Positions 1 to 5,291 of a DNA stretch of 5,360 bases are shown piece after piece. A program made the translations under genes and the position numbers. Within the stretch, counting starts at the first letter, position 1; each line of letters begins with the position of its first letter. Source of the stretch: JBOGWP01 sp050693875. GTDB taxonomy: Bacteria > Actinomycetota > CADDZG01 > JAHWKV01 > JBOGWP01. The stretch covers positions 1-5,360 of the forward strand of contig JBOGWP010000152.1 of the NCBI GenBank assembly GCA_050693875.1. Reading direction: 5' to 3'. The notes under the pieces were generated by a model, which worked only from the letters and a program-made list of their open reading frames with translations, ran no database searches and had not been told where the DNA came from.

Positions 1-1
1 A

Positions 2-331
2 TCGAGGCCGGCCGCAGCGCTGCCGGCTCCTGGTGCCGCGGCCGCTGACGCGCCGCCCGTAGTTGCTGCTCCCGCTCCGGGACCAGCGTCCATCGTTCCC
101 CCGGCACCGACGACCGCAAAGAAGACTGCTCCCACGACCCCGGACACAACCCATGAGGCCGACCCGCCTGCGCCGCCGATCTACACAGGGCCTACGCAGG
201 TCGCCACCGTCTCGTCGACCCCGACGCCGCAACCCACGGCGAGTCCCGCCTACGGGAGCTGGTGGGACTGGGCCATGGCGGCGTCGCGCAACTGCACGGT
301 CAACGCCGACGGCACTCGCACCTGCAGCTGA
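2..331 (+). CDS. C-terminal part of a Pro/Ala/Thr-rich, probably exported protein (5' end outside window)
   Basis: An open frame enters from the left edge and runs 109 codons to TGA at 329-331. The visible part is mostly low-complexity Pro, Ala and Thr (for example APTTAKKTAPTTPDTT), the composition of an extended linker in secreted or wall-associated proteins. It ends in a short, aromatic, more structured tail: SWWDWAMAASRNCTVNADG followed by TRTCS. The two Cys in that tail could form a disulphide in an exported protein. The N-terminus, and so any signal peptide or catalytic domain, is outside the window, so no function can be named. An overlapping + frame at 63-398 is Arg-rich and looks like a shadow. 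The gene is separated from the lasso precursor by 200 bases with an AT-richer patch, so I do not place it in the lasso operon. The reading frame is fairly secure from its sensible composition and ending; the exported location is inference. Confidence 0.6.
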   Translation, partial: SRPAAALPAPGAAAADAPPVVAAPAPGPASIVPPAPTTAKKTAPTTPDTTHEADPPAPPIYTGPTQVATVSSTPTPQPTASPAYGSWWDWAMAASRNCTVNADGTRTCS

Positions 332-469
332 CGCGACAGCGCTTCCGCTTCCGCGGCGCCGAATCGGCGTATCTAAGCAAAACGTACGAGTGTTCTAAAT
401 CGCGAACTTTGGATCTTTGTCACCATACCTGTTAACCCCCTGGTCTTCGGGAAGGTATCGCAAGACACT

Positions 470-495
470 GCAACGCACGCAAGCGGCGTGGTTGC
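470..495 (+). promoter_or_regulatory. Stem-loop in the presumed 5' leader of the precursor mRNA
   Basis: GCAAC (470-474) pairs with GTTGC (491-495) and CACGC (476-480) pairs with GCGTG (486-490). This gives ten Watson-Crick pairs interrupted only by a bulged G475 and closed by a five-base loop AAGCG. It ends about 21 bases before the Shine-Dalgarno of the precursor. No T-run follows, so it is not a standard intrinsic terminator. It could act as an mRNA-stabilising 5' structure, as part of a riboregulator, or on DNA as an imperfect operator. The pairing is read directly from the sequence; a function is not shown. Confidence 0.45.
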
Positions 496-516
496 TGCAA
501 GGAATGCGAGCAGTGG

Positions 517-527
517 AAAGGGGGTGA
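517..527 (+). promoter_or_regulatory. Strong ribosome binding site of the precursor gene
   Basis: AAAGGGGGTGA lies four bases before the ATG at 532. Bases 518-527 match nine of ten positions of the full anti-Shine-Dalgarno complement AAGGAGGTGA. It is the longest match in the window, fitting a peptide substrate that must be made in excess over its enzymes, and it supports this start. Confidence 0.8.
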
Positions 528-531
528 CACC

Positions 532-645
532 ATGCGTCGTGCGTACGAGCGCCCGACCCTTCGCGCCGTCGGCTCGTTCCAGGTGACCGGCCTGGGGTTG
601 AAGAGGGGGCCCGAGAAGCTCCTTCCCCTGCGGTTCAGCTTCTAA
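532..645 (+). CDS. Lasso peptide precursor (A), 37 aa
   Basis: The ATG after a near-perfect ribosome binding site opens a 37-residue frame ending at TAA 643-645. Residues 1-20, MRRAYERPTLRAVGSFQVTG, fit the actinobacterial lasso leader pattern: Tyr5-x2-Pro8-x-Leu10-x3-Gly14-x-Phe16-x2-Thr19. In this family the Tyr/Pro segment is bound by the B1 recognition protein, and the Thr sits at leader position -2. Cleavage is therefore predicted after Gly20, giving the 17-residue core LGLKRGPEKLLPLRFSF. The core's only acidic residue is Glu at core position 8, exactly where a ring-forming Asp/Glu is expected, so an eight-residue Leu1-Glu8 macrolactam is predicted with a nine-residue tail. There is no Cys, so class II. 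Lys4, Arg5, Lys9 and Arg14 make the product cationic; bulky plug candidates are Arg14, Phe15 and Phe17. Family assignment is secure from the leader and the adjacent C-B1-B2-D genes; cleavage site, ring and threading are inferred. No characterised lasso peptide with this core is known to me. Confidence 0.93.
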   Translation: MRRAYERPTLRAVGSFQVTGLGLKRGPEKLLPLRFSF

Positions 646-717
646 CAACGAGACCGAGCGCCGGAGGCGTACGAAACGCGGCAATGACGGCCGGGTTCCG
701 CCGACTCCGGCAGGCGT

Positions 718-764
718 TCTCCGGGTGGTGGCGGAACGGCATTGAAGCCGCCACCACCTGGGGG
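718..764 (+). promoter_or_regulatory. Large GC-rich stem-loop between precursor and cyclase genes
   Basis: GGTGGTGGCGG (724-734) and CCGCCACCACC (748-758) form eleven uninterrupted Watson-Crick pairs around a 13-base loop (735-747). Allowing G-U pairs, the stem extends outward to 718/764, about 17 pairs. It starts about 73 bases after the precursor stop and ends 38 bases before the cyclase start. The right arm is followed by G-rich sequence, not a T-run, so it is not a textbook intrinsic terminator. Hairpins between the A and C genes have been noted in other lasso clusters, where partial termination or 3'-end protection would keep precursor mRNA above enzyme mRNA. That role here is inference. 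Confidence 0.65.
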
Positions 765-788
765 CGCGAGTCGAGACACGCCGCCATC

Positions 789-797
789 GGGAGGGGG
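789..797 (+). promoter_or_regulatory. Ribosome binding site deciding the cyclase GTG start
   Basis: GGGAGGGGG at 789-797, with core GGAGG at 790-794, lies eight bases before GTG 803. A second in-frame GTG at 809 would be too far away, so 803 is preferred. Confidence 0.65.
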
Positions 798-802
798 CAC
801 CG

Positions 803-2662
803 GTGATCGTGAGCTCTGCGCGTTGGGACGACCTCGCATCCTGGTTCGTCGTTCTTCCCGACTGCCCGGCGGCGCTTCCGGTCGCGGCTCGCCTCCGTGG
901 CCTCGCCACGAACGCGCTGGTCCACCCCTCCGGCCGGCCCTGGATCCTCGGGCGCTGGGGCGCTGATGTCGTTTCCACCGGGTCCGCCGGTTCGGTTGCC
1001 GTTGCCGTCCTCGGCCAGCATGCCGTCACGTCGGGCGAGCTCGAGGCGGCGGCGGAGCCGACCGGATCGGTGGCCGATCTCGACCGCCTCTCCAGGTCGA
1101 TGGTCGGCAGCGCCCACCTCGTGGGGTCGGTGGGCGGTATGGTCCGCGTCCAGGGGAGCGTGACCGGCCTCCGGCGCGTCGTCCATGCCCGGGTGGACGG
1201 TGTCGCGGTCGCCTCCGACCGGGCCGATGTCCTGGCCAGCCTGGCCGGAGCTGAGCTGGAACCGGAGAGGCTGGCCGTGTACTTGCTCACCACCACGGCG
1301 CTTCATCCGTTGGCCGGGCGGTCCTTGTGGCGCGGGCTCGAGGTTCTTCCCGGAGATCGCTACCTCGTGCTCGACGGGGAGGGCCGGGAGGGGCTTGTGC
1401 GGCACTGGACCCCGCCGGAGCCCGTGGTCCCGATGACGGAGGGTGCCGCGGTGCTGCGCGAGGCGCTGCTGGCCGCCGTCGAGGCGCGTCTGCGGGGACG
1501 TGATCTGGTGAGCACCGACCTCGGAGGGTTCGACTCGACGGCGCTATGCTGCGTCGCCGCCGGACACGGCGCGAAGGTTGTGGCCTATACGGGAGACGGC
1601 CTCGATCCGATGACGGACGACGTCCACTGGGCCCGCCGGACCGTCGCCTGCCTGCCGGACGTGGAGCACCACGTCATCGAGGCAGGCCAGCTTCCCATGG
1701 TGTACGACGGTGTGCTCGAGCTGGACGACCCGCTCGACGAGCCGTGCGCCGCGGCCGCGCTCGCCAACCGCTACCTTTTCATCGCCGGCTCGGCTGCCGC
1801 TCGCGGATCGCGTCTGCATCTCGCAGGCTTCGGGGGCGACGAGCTGCTCGCAGGATCTCCGGCGCATCTGCACGCAATGTTGCGCAGACACCCCAAAATC
1901 GCCTGGGGGCGGGCGCGGGCCTTTGCGATCCAGCGCCGATGGCCGTATCGGGAGACGGCGCGGCAACTGATGGATCGCGCGCCCTTTCGAGCGTGGCTCG
2001 CTTCCGCCGCGGAGGAACTCACGGCTCCGCCCCTTCCGGTGGAGATCCCCATGCTGGTTTGGGGGGGATCCCCTCGCCTTCCGGCGTGGGTGAGCCGCGA
2101 CGCGCTGGTTGCGGTGCGGGACCAACTCCGCCTCGCGGCGCGGACGGCAGAGCCGCTGGCGAAGGGGCGAGGTCAGCACGTCGAGCTCGATGGGCTGCTG
2201 AGCTCCTCGCGCGTGGTGCGACTTCTGGGGCAGATGACAGGACGCCGGGGCATCGCCCTCGCGGCACCGTACTACGACGATCGCGTCCTCGAGGCGGGGC
2301 TCTCGGTCCGTCCCGAAGACCGGGTCACCCCCTGGCAGTACAAGCCGCTCATCGTCGAGGCGATGCGCGGGATCGCGCCGGATGAGAGCCTCACCCGCGT
2401 TACGAAGGACGAGGGCTACTACGAGGTCGAGGCAGGGCTCCGGGAGCATCGAGCCGCCCTGCTGGCGCTCTTCGAGGATTCGCGCCTCGGGCGGATCGGT
2501 CTCGTCGACGCACCCGCTCTCGCTGAGGTGTGCGGCCGTCCCGTGCCGGCGGCGCAGTTCGATGCGCTGTACCAGACCGTGGCGTGTGAGATGTGGCTGC
2601 GGGCGTTGGAACACCGTCCCCTCCGAGTCGATGGAGAAGGCAATGGCGTTCAAGCTGCGTAG
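803..2662 (+). CDS. Lasso peptide macrocyclase (C), asparagine-synthetase-B-like, 619 aa
   Basis: This enzyme is expected to adenylate the core Glu8 side chain with ATP and let the Leu1 amine attack it, closing the macrolactam. Residues 14-200 form the glutaminase-like N-terminal domain (WFVVLPD near 14-20, HPSGRPW at 41-47). It has no Cys right after the start, as expected for lasso cyclases, which do not use glutamine ammonia. The ATP-pyrophosphatase domain begins with the PP-loop DLGGFDST (239-246), where the classic motif is SGGxDS. HLAGFGGDELLAG (339-351) matches the second nucleotide-site motif of Asn synthetases. Toward the C-terminus, AEPLAKGRGQH (449-459), APYYDDRVLEAGLSVRPEDR (488-507) and TPWQYKPL (509-516) are typical of actinobacterial lasso cyclases. 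The GTG start has a good ribosome site; about 13 residues precede the usual family start. The 3' end overlaps the B1 gene by 20 nt, implying coupled translation. The length is normal for the family and no frameshift is seen. Confidence 0.95.
   Translation: MIVSSARWDDLASWFVVLPDCPAALPVAARLRGLATNALVHPSGRPWILGRWGADVVSTGSAGSVAVAVLGQHAVTSGELEAAAEPTGSVADLDRLSRSMVGSAHLVGSVGGMVRVQGSVTGLRRVVHARVDGVAVASDRADVLASLAGAELEPERLAVYLLTTTALHPLAGRSLWRGLEVLPGDRYLVLDGEGREGLVRHWTPPEPVVPMTEGAAVLREALLAAVEARLRGRDLVSTDLGGFDSTALCCVAAGHGAKVVAYTGDGLDPMTDDVHWARRTVACLPDVEHHVIEAGQLPMVYDGVLELDDPLDEPCAAAALANRYLFIAGSAAARGSRLHLAGFGGDELLAGSPAHLHAMLRRHPKIAWGRARAFAIQRRWPYRETARQLMDRAPFRAWLASAAEELTAPPLPVEIPMLVWGGSPRLPAWVSRDALVAVRDQLRLAARTAEPLAKGRGQHVELDGLLSSSRVVRLLGQMTGRRGIALAAPYYDDRVLEAGLSVRPEDRVTPWQYKPLIVEAMRGIAPDESLTRVTKDEGYYEVEAGLREHRAALLALFEDSRLGRIGLVDAPALAEVCGRPVPAAQFDALYQTVACEMWLRALEHRPLRVDGEGNGVQAA
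2633..2640 (+). promoter_or_regulatory. Ribosome binding site of B1, inside the cyclase gene
   Basis: GGAGAAGG, with GGAG at 2633-2636, precedes the ATG at 2643 by a normal distance. It favours that ATG over the in-frame ATG at 2631, which would itself overlap the site. Confidence 0.55.
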
Positions 2663-2900
2663 GAAGGTTTCGATCGCAGAGGTGGAGTACGGGACCGCTC
2701 TGCTGGACGAGGAACGCGGGCAGTACTGGACCCTGAACCCAACCGGCGCCTTGATCCTGCAGACCCTGCTCGGTGGCGGGAGCCTGGAACTGGCGGCGCA
2801 GGTGCTGACCGACGAGTACGAGGTGGATCTCGAGACGGCCGGCGAGGACGTTCAGGCATTGGTGGACGACCTGTCCTCCGCGGGCCTCCTCGAACGGTAG
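2643..2900 (+). CDS. PqqD-like RiPP recognition element (lasso B1), 85 aa
   Basis: A small stand-alone PqqD-family protein whose role is to bind the precursor leader at its Tyr/Pro segment and deliver it to the B2 protease. It runs from MAFKLRRKVSIAEVEYG to GLLER. An N-terminal beta-rich part carries ALLDEERGQYWTLNPTG (residues 19-35), the hallmark of the fold, with the Tyr-Trp-x-Leu-Asn-x-x-Gly pattern. A helical part follows, with LAAQVLTDEYEVD (50-62) and a final helix EDVQALVDDLSSAGLLE (68-84). The 85-residue length is normal for actinobacterial B1 proteins. The start chosen has a ribosome site; an ATG at 2631 would add MEKA. The frame is open further upstream inside the cyclase gene, but that part is Arg/Ser-rich shadow. 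It overlaps the cyclase by 20 nt and precedes B2 by 7 nt. Family is very likely correct; partner assignments follow from the cluster. Confidence 0.93.
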   Translation: MAFKLRRKVSIAEVEYGTALLDEERGQYWTLNPTGALILQTLLGGGSLELAAQVLTDEYEVDLETAGEDVQALVDDLSSAGLLER

Positions 2901-2907
2901 CCACCTC

Positions 2908-3342
2908 GTGAGCACCCGCGAGGCGATCTCCTACGACCCCCGCTCCGTCCCCATGCCGCGGCGGGTGGCGACGCGCGTCGCAGTGGGCGTCGCGCGCGTG
3001 CTCGCGAGGCAGCCTCCCGCACGGATTCGCATGGTGTTGGGCTGGCTTCGGCGAGGGGCCCGCCCCGCCATGCTCGAGCAGGCGAGGTCGGCGCGCGACG
3101 CGGTCGTGGCGGTCAGCCTTCGGTGCGCGGGGCAAGAGGGATGTCTGCCGCGATCGCTGGCGACGGTGCTGCTTTGTCGCATGGGCGGACGCTGGGTCAC
3201 CTGGGTGGTCGGCGCGCGGCGGCTCCCCCCCTTCGGAGCGCACGCGTGGGTCGAGGCGGAGGGCGTGGCAGTCGGGGAAGAGTATCCACCGGACTACTTC
3301 CGGCCCCTCTTCAAGGTTCCCTTGAGGAGGGAGACCAGATGA
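2908..3342 (+). CDS. Lasso leader peptidase (B2), transglutaminase-like Cys protease, 144 aa
   Basis: This protein is predicted to cut the leader from the precursor, after Gly20, using B1 as its substrate-binding partner. The N-terminal helices (residues 17-70, including VLARQPPARIRMVLGWLRRG at 31-50 and ARDAVVAVS at 62-70) match the usual B2 preamble. The catalytic part holds LRCAGQEGCLPRSLATVLL (71-89), with nucleophile Cys79, and PPFGAHAWVEAEG (107-119), with catalytic His112. The acidic member of the triad is not certain: Glu124 in AVGEE lies 12 residues after the His and is the best candidate. The C-terminal PPDYFRPLFKVPL (127-139) is also family-like. The start is GTG 2908, seven bases after the B1 stop and without a clear ribosome site, so it probably depends on coupled translation. 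A later in-frame ATG at 2953 would cut into conserved helix sequence. The stop overlaps the exporter ATG (ATGA). Confidence 0.93.
   Translation: MSTREAISYDPRSVPMPRRVATRVAVGVARVLARQPPARIRMVLGWLRRGARPAMLEQARSARDAVVAVSLRCAGQEGCLPRSLATVLLCRMGGRWVTWVVGARRLPPFGAHAWVEAEGVAVGEEYPPDYFRPLFKVPLRRETR
3325..3330 (+). promoter_or_regulatory. Ribosome binding site of the exporter
   Basis: AGGAGG lies eight bases before ATG 3339, inside the end of the B2 gene. It settles the exporter start at 3339, although the frame is open back to 3123 within the B2 gene. Confidence 0.8.
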
Positions 3343-5291
3343 CAACCACTCCTTCCCCGAACCCGGAGATACAGCCGAGCCCAACCGAGGGCGATTTGGG
3401 CGAAGCGAAGGCCGGTCTGCGCGACATCGTCCGGATCGCCGCCGGCCACCGCCGGACGCTGGCGGCCGCGATCGCGCTCAGCCTGATCGCAGCCGCGCTG
3501 GCGCTGGCGCAGCCCCTTCTCGTCAAGAGGGTGATCGACTCGGCCGGGGCCGGGCACATTGTGGGCGGCGCGGTCGCGCTGCTCGCCGCCGCCTTCGTCG
3601 GCCAGGCCACGCTCCAGGCGGTCCTCCGCTACGTGATGTCGCGGACGAGCGAGGGCATCGTCCTCGGACTCCGGCTGCGACTCATCGACCACCTCCTTCG
3701 CCTTGCGATGCCGTCGTACGACAAGCAGCGTGTCGGCGACCTGATCTCACGTGCCGGCACCGACAGCGCCGCACTGCGCCGGTTGGTTGCCGAAGGCTTC
3801 ACCGATACGGTCACGGGTGCAGTCGGCCTCGTCGGCGCGGTCGTGCTCATGCTCTGGCTCGACTGGGCGCTGTTTCTCATCGTGGCCGTCCTCGTCGCGG
3901 TCGGCGCGCTGATCGTCGTGTCCGCGCTGCGCGGCATACGGCTGGCCTCGCTGCATGCCCAGCAGGCCACCGGCGAGATGACTTCCGACCTCGACCGGGC
4001 CCTCAGCGCCATCCGCACCGTGCGCGCCAGCCAGGCCGAGGGCCGGGAGGTCGAGCGGATCGGCAGCCGGGCGAAGTCGGCGTATGCCGCCGCCGTGCGA
4101 ATGGCGAAGCTGGATGCCCTCGTGGGACCGGCGTCCGAGCTGGCCGTCACCGGCTCGTTCCTGCTGGTGCTGCTCATCGGAGGTGTGCTGGTCGCCACCG
4201 GAGCCAGCTCCGTGGGCGACCTCGTGGCGTTCCTCCTCTACATGCTCTACCTGACCGTCCCGGTGAGCTCGATCTTCCAGGCCGCGAGCGCCACGCAGCA
4301 GGCCGGCGGCGCGCTGCAGCGCATCAATCAGGTCTTCTCCCTTCCCCGCGAGTCGAACAAGCCCCTGGGCCGTCATTTGCCCGAGACCAAGCCCGTCGGG
4401 CATGACGGCAGGCGTGACCGGAGTGCCAGCTCCGACCGCACCGGATCAGTGCTCGAGTTTCGAGACGTGTGGTTCGGCTACGAGCCCGGACGGCTCGTGC
4501 TTCGAGGGGTGTCATTTCACGTGCCGCGTTTCGGCCATGTCGCACTGGTCGGCCCCTCCGGTGCCGGCAAGTCGACCATCTTTGCCTTGGCGGAGCGCTT
4601 CTACGACCCTCAGCGGGGCCAGGTCGTCTTCCTGGGTCGCGACGCCCGCGCCCATGACCTCGAGAAGTACCGAGGCCGCGTTGCGCTCGTCGAGCAGCAC
4701 TCGCCCGTCCTCTACGGAACCGTGCGCGAGAACCTGACCTACGCCACGCCGAGCGCCGGCGCGGCCGAGATCGAGCGTGTCCTGGGCCTCGCCAACCTCC
4801 ACGAGATGGTGGCGCGGCTGCCTCACGGCCTCGACTCTGACGTCGGGGAGTACGGGGGCCGGCTCTCGGGGGGCGAGCGCCAGCGAATCGCGATCGCCCG
4901 CTCCCTGCTCGTCCGCCCCAGCCTGCTGCTCCTCGACGAGCCCACCGCCGCCCTTGACGGGCCCAACGAAGCCGCGCTGGCTCGAGCGATCGAGCAAGTG
5001 ACGCAAGAGTGTGCACTGCTTGTCATCGCCCATCGGTTCTCGACCTTTCGCTCGGCGGACCAGATCGTGGTCCTCGACCGCGGGTCGGTCGTTGCGGTCG
5101 GGAGCCACGAGGAGCTGATCGAAACCAATGAGCACTACCGGAGCCTCGCCGCCGGGTGGCTCGAGACGGCCAATGGGCGACCGGCCGCCAAGAGAGATTC
5201 TTCCCGCGCGCCGACGAAGATCGCTACAGGTAGAAGCCGGTCGATGCGTCTCCGCGCTCGGATGCGACCGCGTGGACGTCGCGCTCCCTGA
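3339..5291 (+). CDS. ABC exporter of the lasso peptide (D), fused TMD-NBD half transporter, 650 aa
   Basis: A type-IV-fold exporter half that would act as a homodimer in the membrane, pumping out the mature peptide and likely giving self-protection. A polar, Pro-rich N-terminal tail (1-28) precedes six hydrophobic segments at about 40-62, 76-97, 158-177, 178-198, 266-289 and 292-312. A charged linker (336-370) leads to the nucleotide-binding domain. That domain has Walker A GPSGAGKST (405-413), Q-loop Gln453 in VEQHSPVLYG, signature LSGGERQR (509-516), Walker B LLLLDEPT (529-536), D-loop AALD (537-540) and switch His565 in VIAHR. All catalytic motifs are intact. The family-like part ends near LAAGWLETA (about 603-611). 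The last 39 residues are Arg/Ser/Pro-rich without visible structure, and their 3' part is antisense to the GroES-like gene. The ATG overlaps the B2 stop (ATGA) and has a strong ribosome site. Export of this lasso peptide is inferred from operon position. Confidence 0.93.
   Translation: MTTTPSPNPEIQPSPTEGDLGEAKAGLRDIVRIAAGHRRTLAAAIALSLIAAALALAQPLLVKRVIDSAGAGHIVGGAVALLAAAFVGQATLQAVLRYVMSRTSEGIVLGLRLRLIDHLLRLAMPSYDKQRVGDLISRAGTDSAALRRLVAEGFTDTVTGAVGLVGAVVLMLWLDWALFLIVAVLVAVGALIVVSALRGIRLASLHAQQATGEMTSDLDRALSAIRTVRASQAEGREVERIGSRAKSAYAAAVRMAKLDALVGPASELAVTGSFLLVLLIGGVLVATGASSVGDLVAFLLYMLYLTVPVSSIFQAASATQQAGGALQRINQVFSLPRESNKPLGRHLPETKPVGHDGRRDRSASSDRTGSVLEFRDVWFGYEPGRLVLRGVSFHVPRFGHVALVGPSGAGKSTIFALAERFYDPQRGQVVFLGRDARAHDLEKYRGRVALVEQHSPVLYGTVRENLTYATPSAGAAEIERVLGLANLHEMVARLPHGLDSDVGEYGGRLSGGERQRIAIARSLLVRPSLLLLDEPTAALDGPNEAALARAIEQVTQECALLVIAHRFSTFRSADQIVVLDRGSVVAVGSHEELIETNEHYRSLAAGWLETANGRPAAKRDSSRAPTKIATGRSRSMRLRARMRPRGRRAP

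Larger units (their letters stand above)
332..531 (+). promoter_or_regulatory. Intergenic region upstream of the lasso precursor; presumed operon promoter and 5' leader
   Basis: This 200-base gap lies between the upstream gene's stop and the precursor start. It includes the most AT-rich stretch of the window (about 370-435), as expected for a promoter in GC-rich DNA. A TTGTCA at 417-422 resembles a -35 element, but no convincing -10 lies 16-18 bases downstream, so I do not assign boxes. A short CGCCG/CGGCG inverted repeat at 357-369 has no T-tract and is a poor terminator. A stronger stem-loop at 470-495 is listed separately. That the operon promoter lies here is inference from gene layout. 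Confidence 0.5.

Noticed and set aside
357..369. CGCCG-AAT-CGGCG inverted repeat as a terminator of the upstream gene
   Set aside because: Only five pairs and no T-run after it; too weak to call.
63..398. 111-codon + strand ORF, Arg/Pro-rich
   Set aside because: It overlaps the more natural frame 2-331, consists almost only of Arg, Pro and Ser, and runs into the AT-rich gap; it is a shadow.
417..445. TTGTCA at 417-422 as the -35 box of a housekeeping promoter
   Set aside because: No acceptable -10 hexamer at 16-18 bases spacing, so exact promoter boxes are not called.
373..1405. Long - strand ORFs opposite the precursor and cyclase 5' region
   Set aside because: Low-complexity Arg/Ala/Thr/Gly composition, no recognisable motif, and antisense to clear lasso genes; expected in GC-rich DNA.
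1544..2653. 369-codon - strand ORF opposite the cyclase
   Set aside because: No family motif and composition of a reverse-complement shadow, while the + strand encodes a well-recognised enzyme with ordered motifs.
3123..3338. Upstream extension of the exporter frame
   Set aside because: It lies inside the B2 catalytic domain in another frame; a strong ribosome site and ATGA overlap place the start at 3339.
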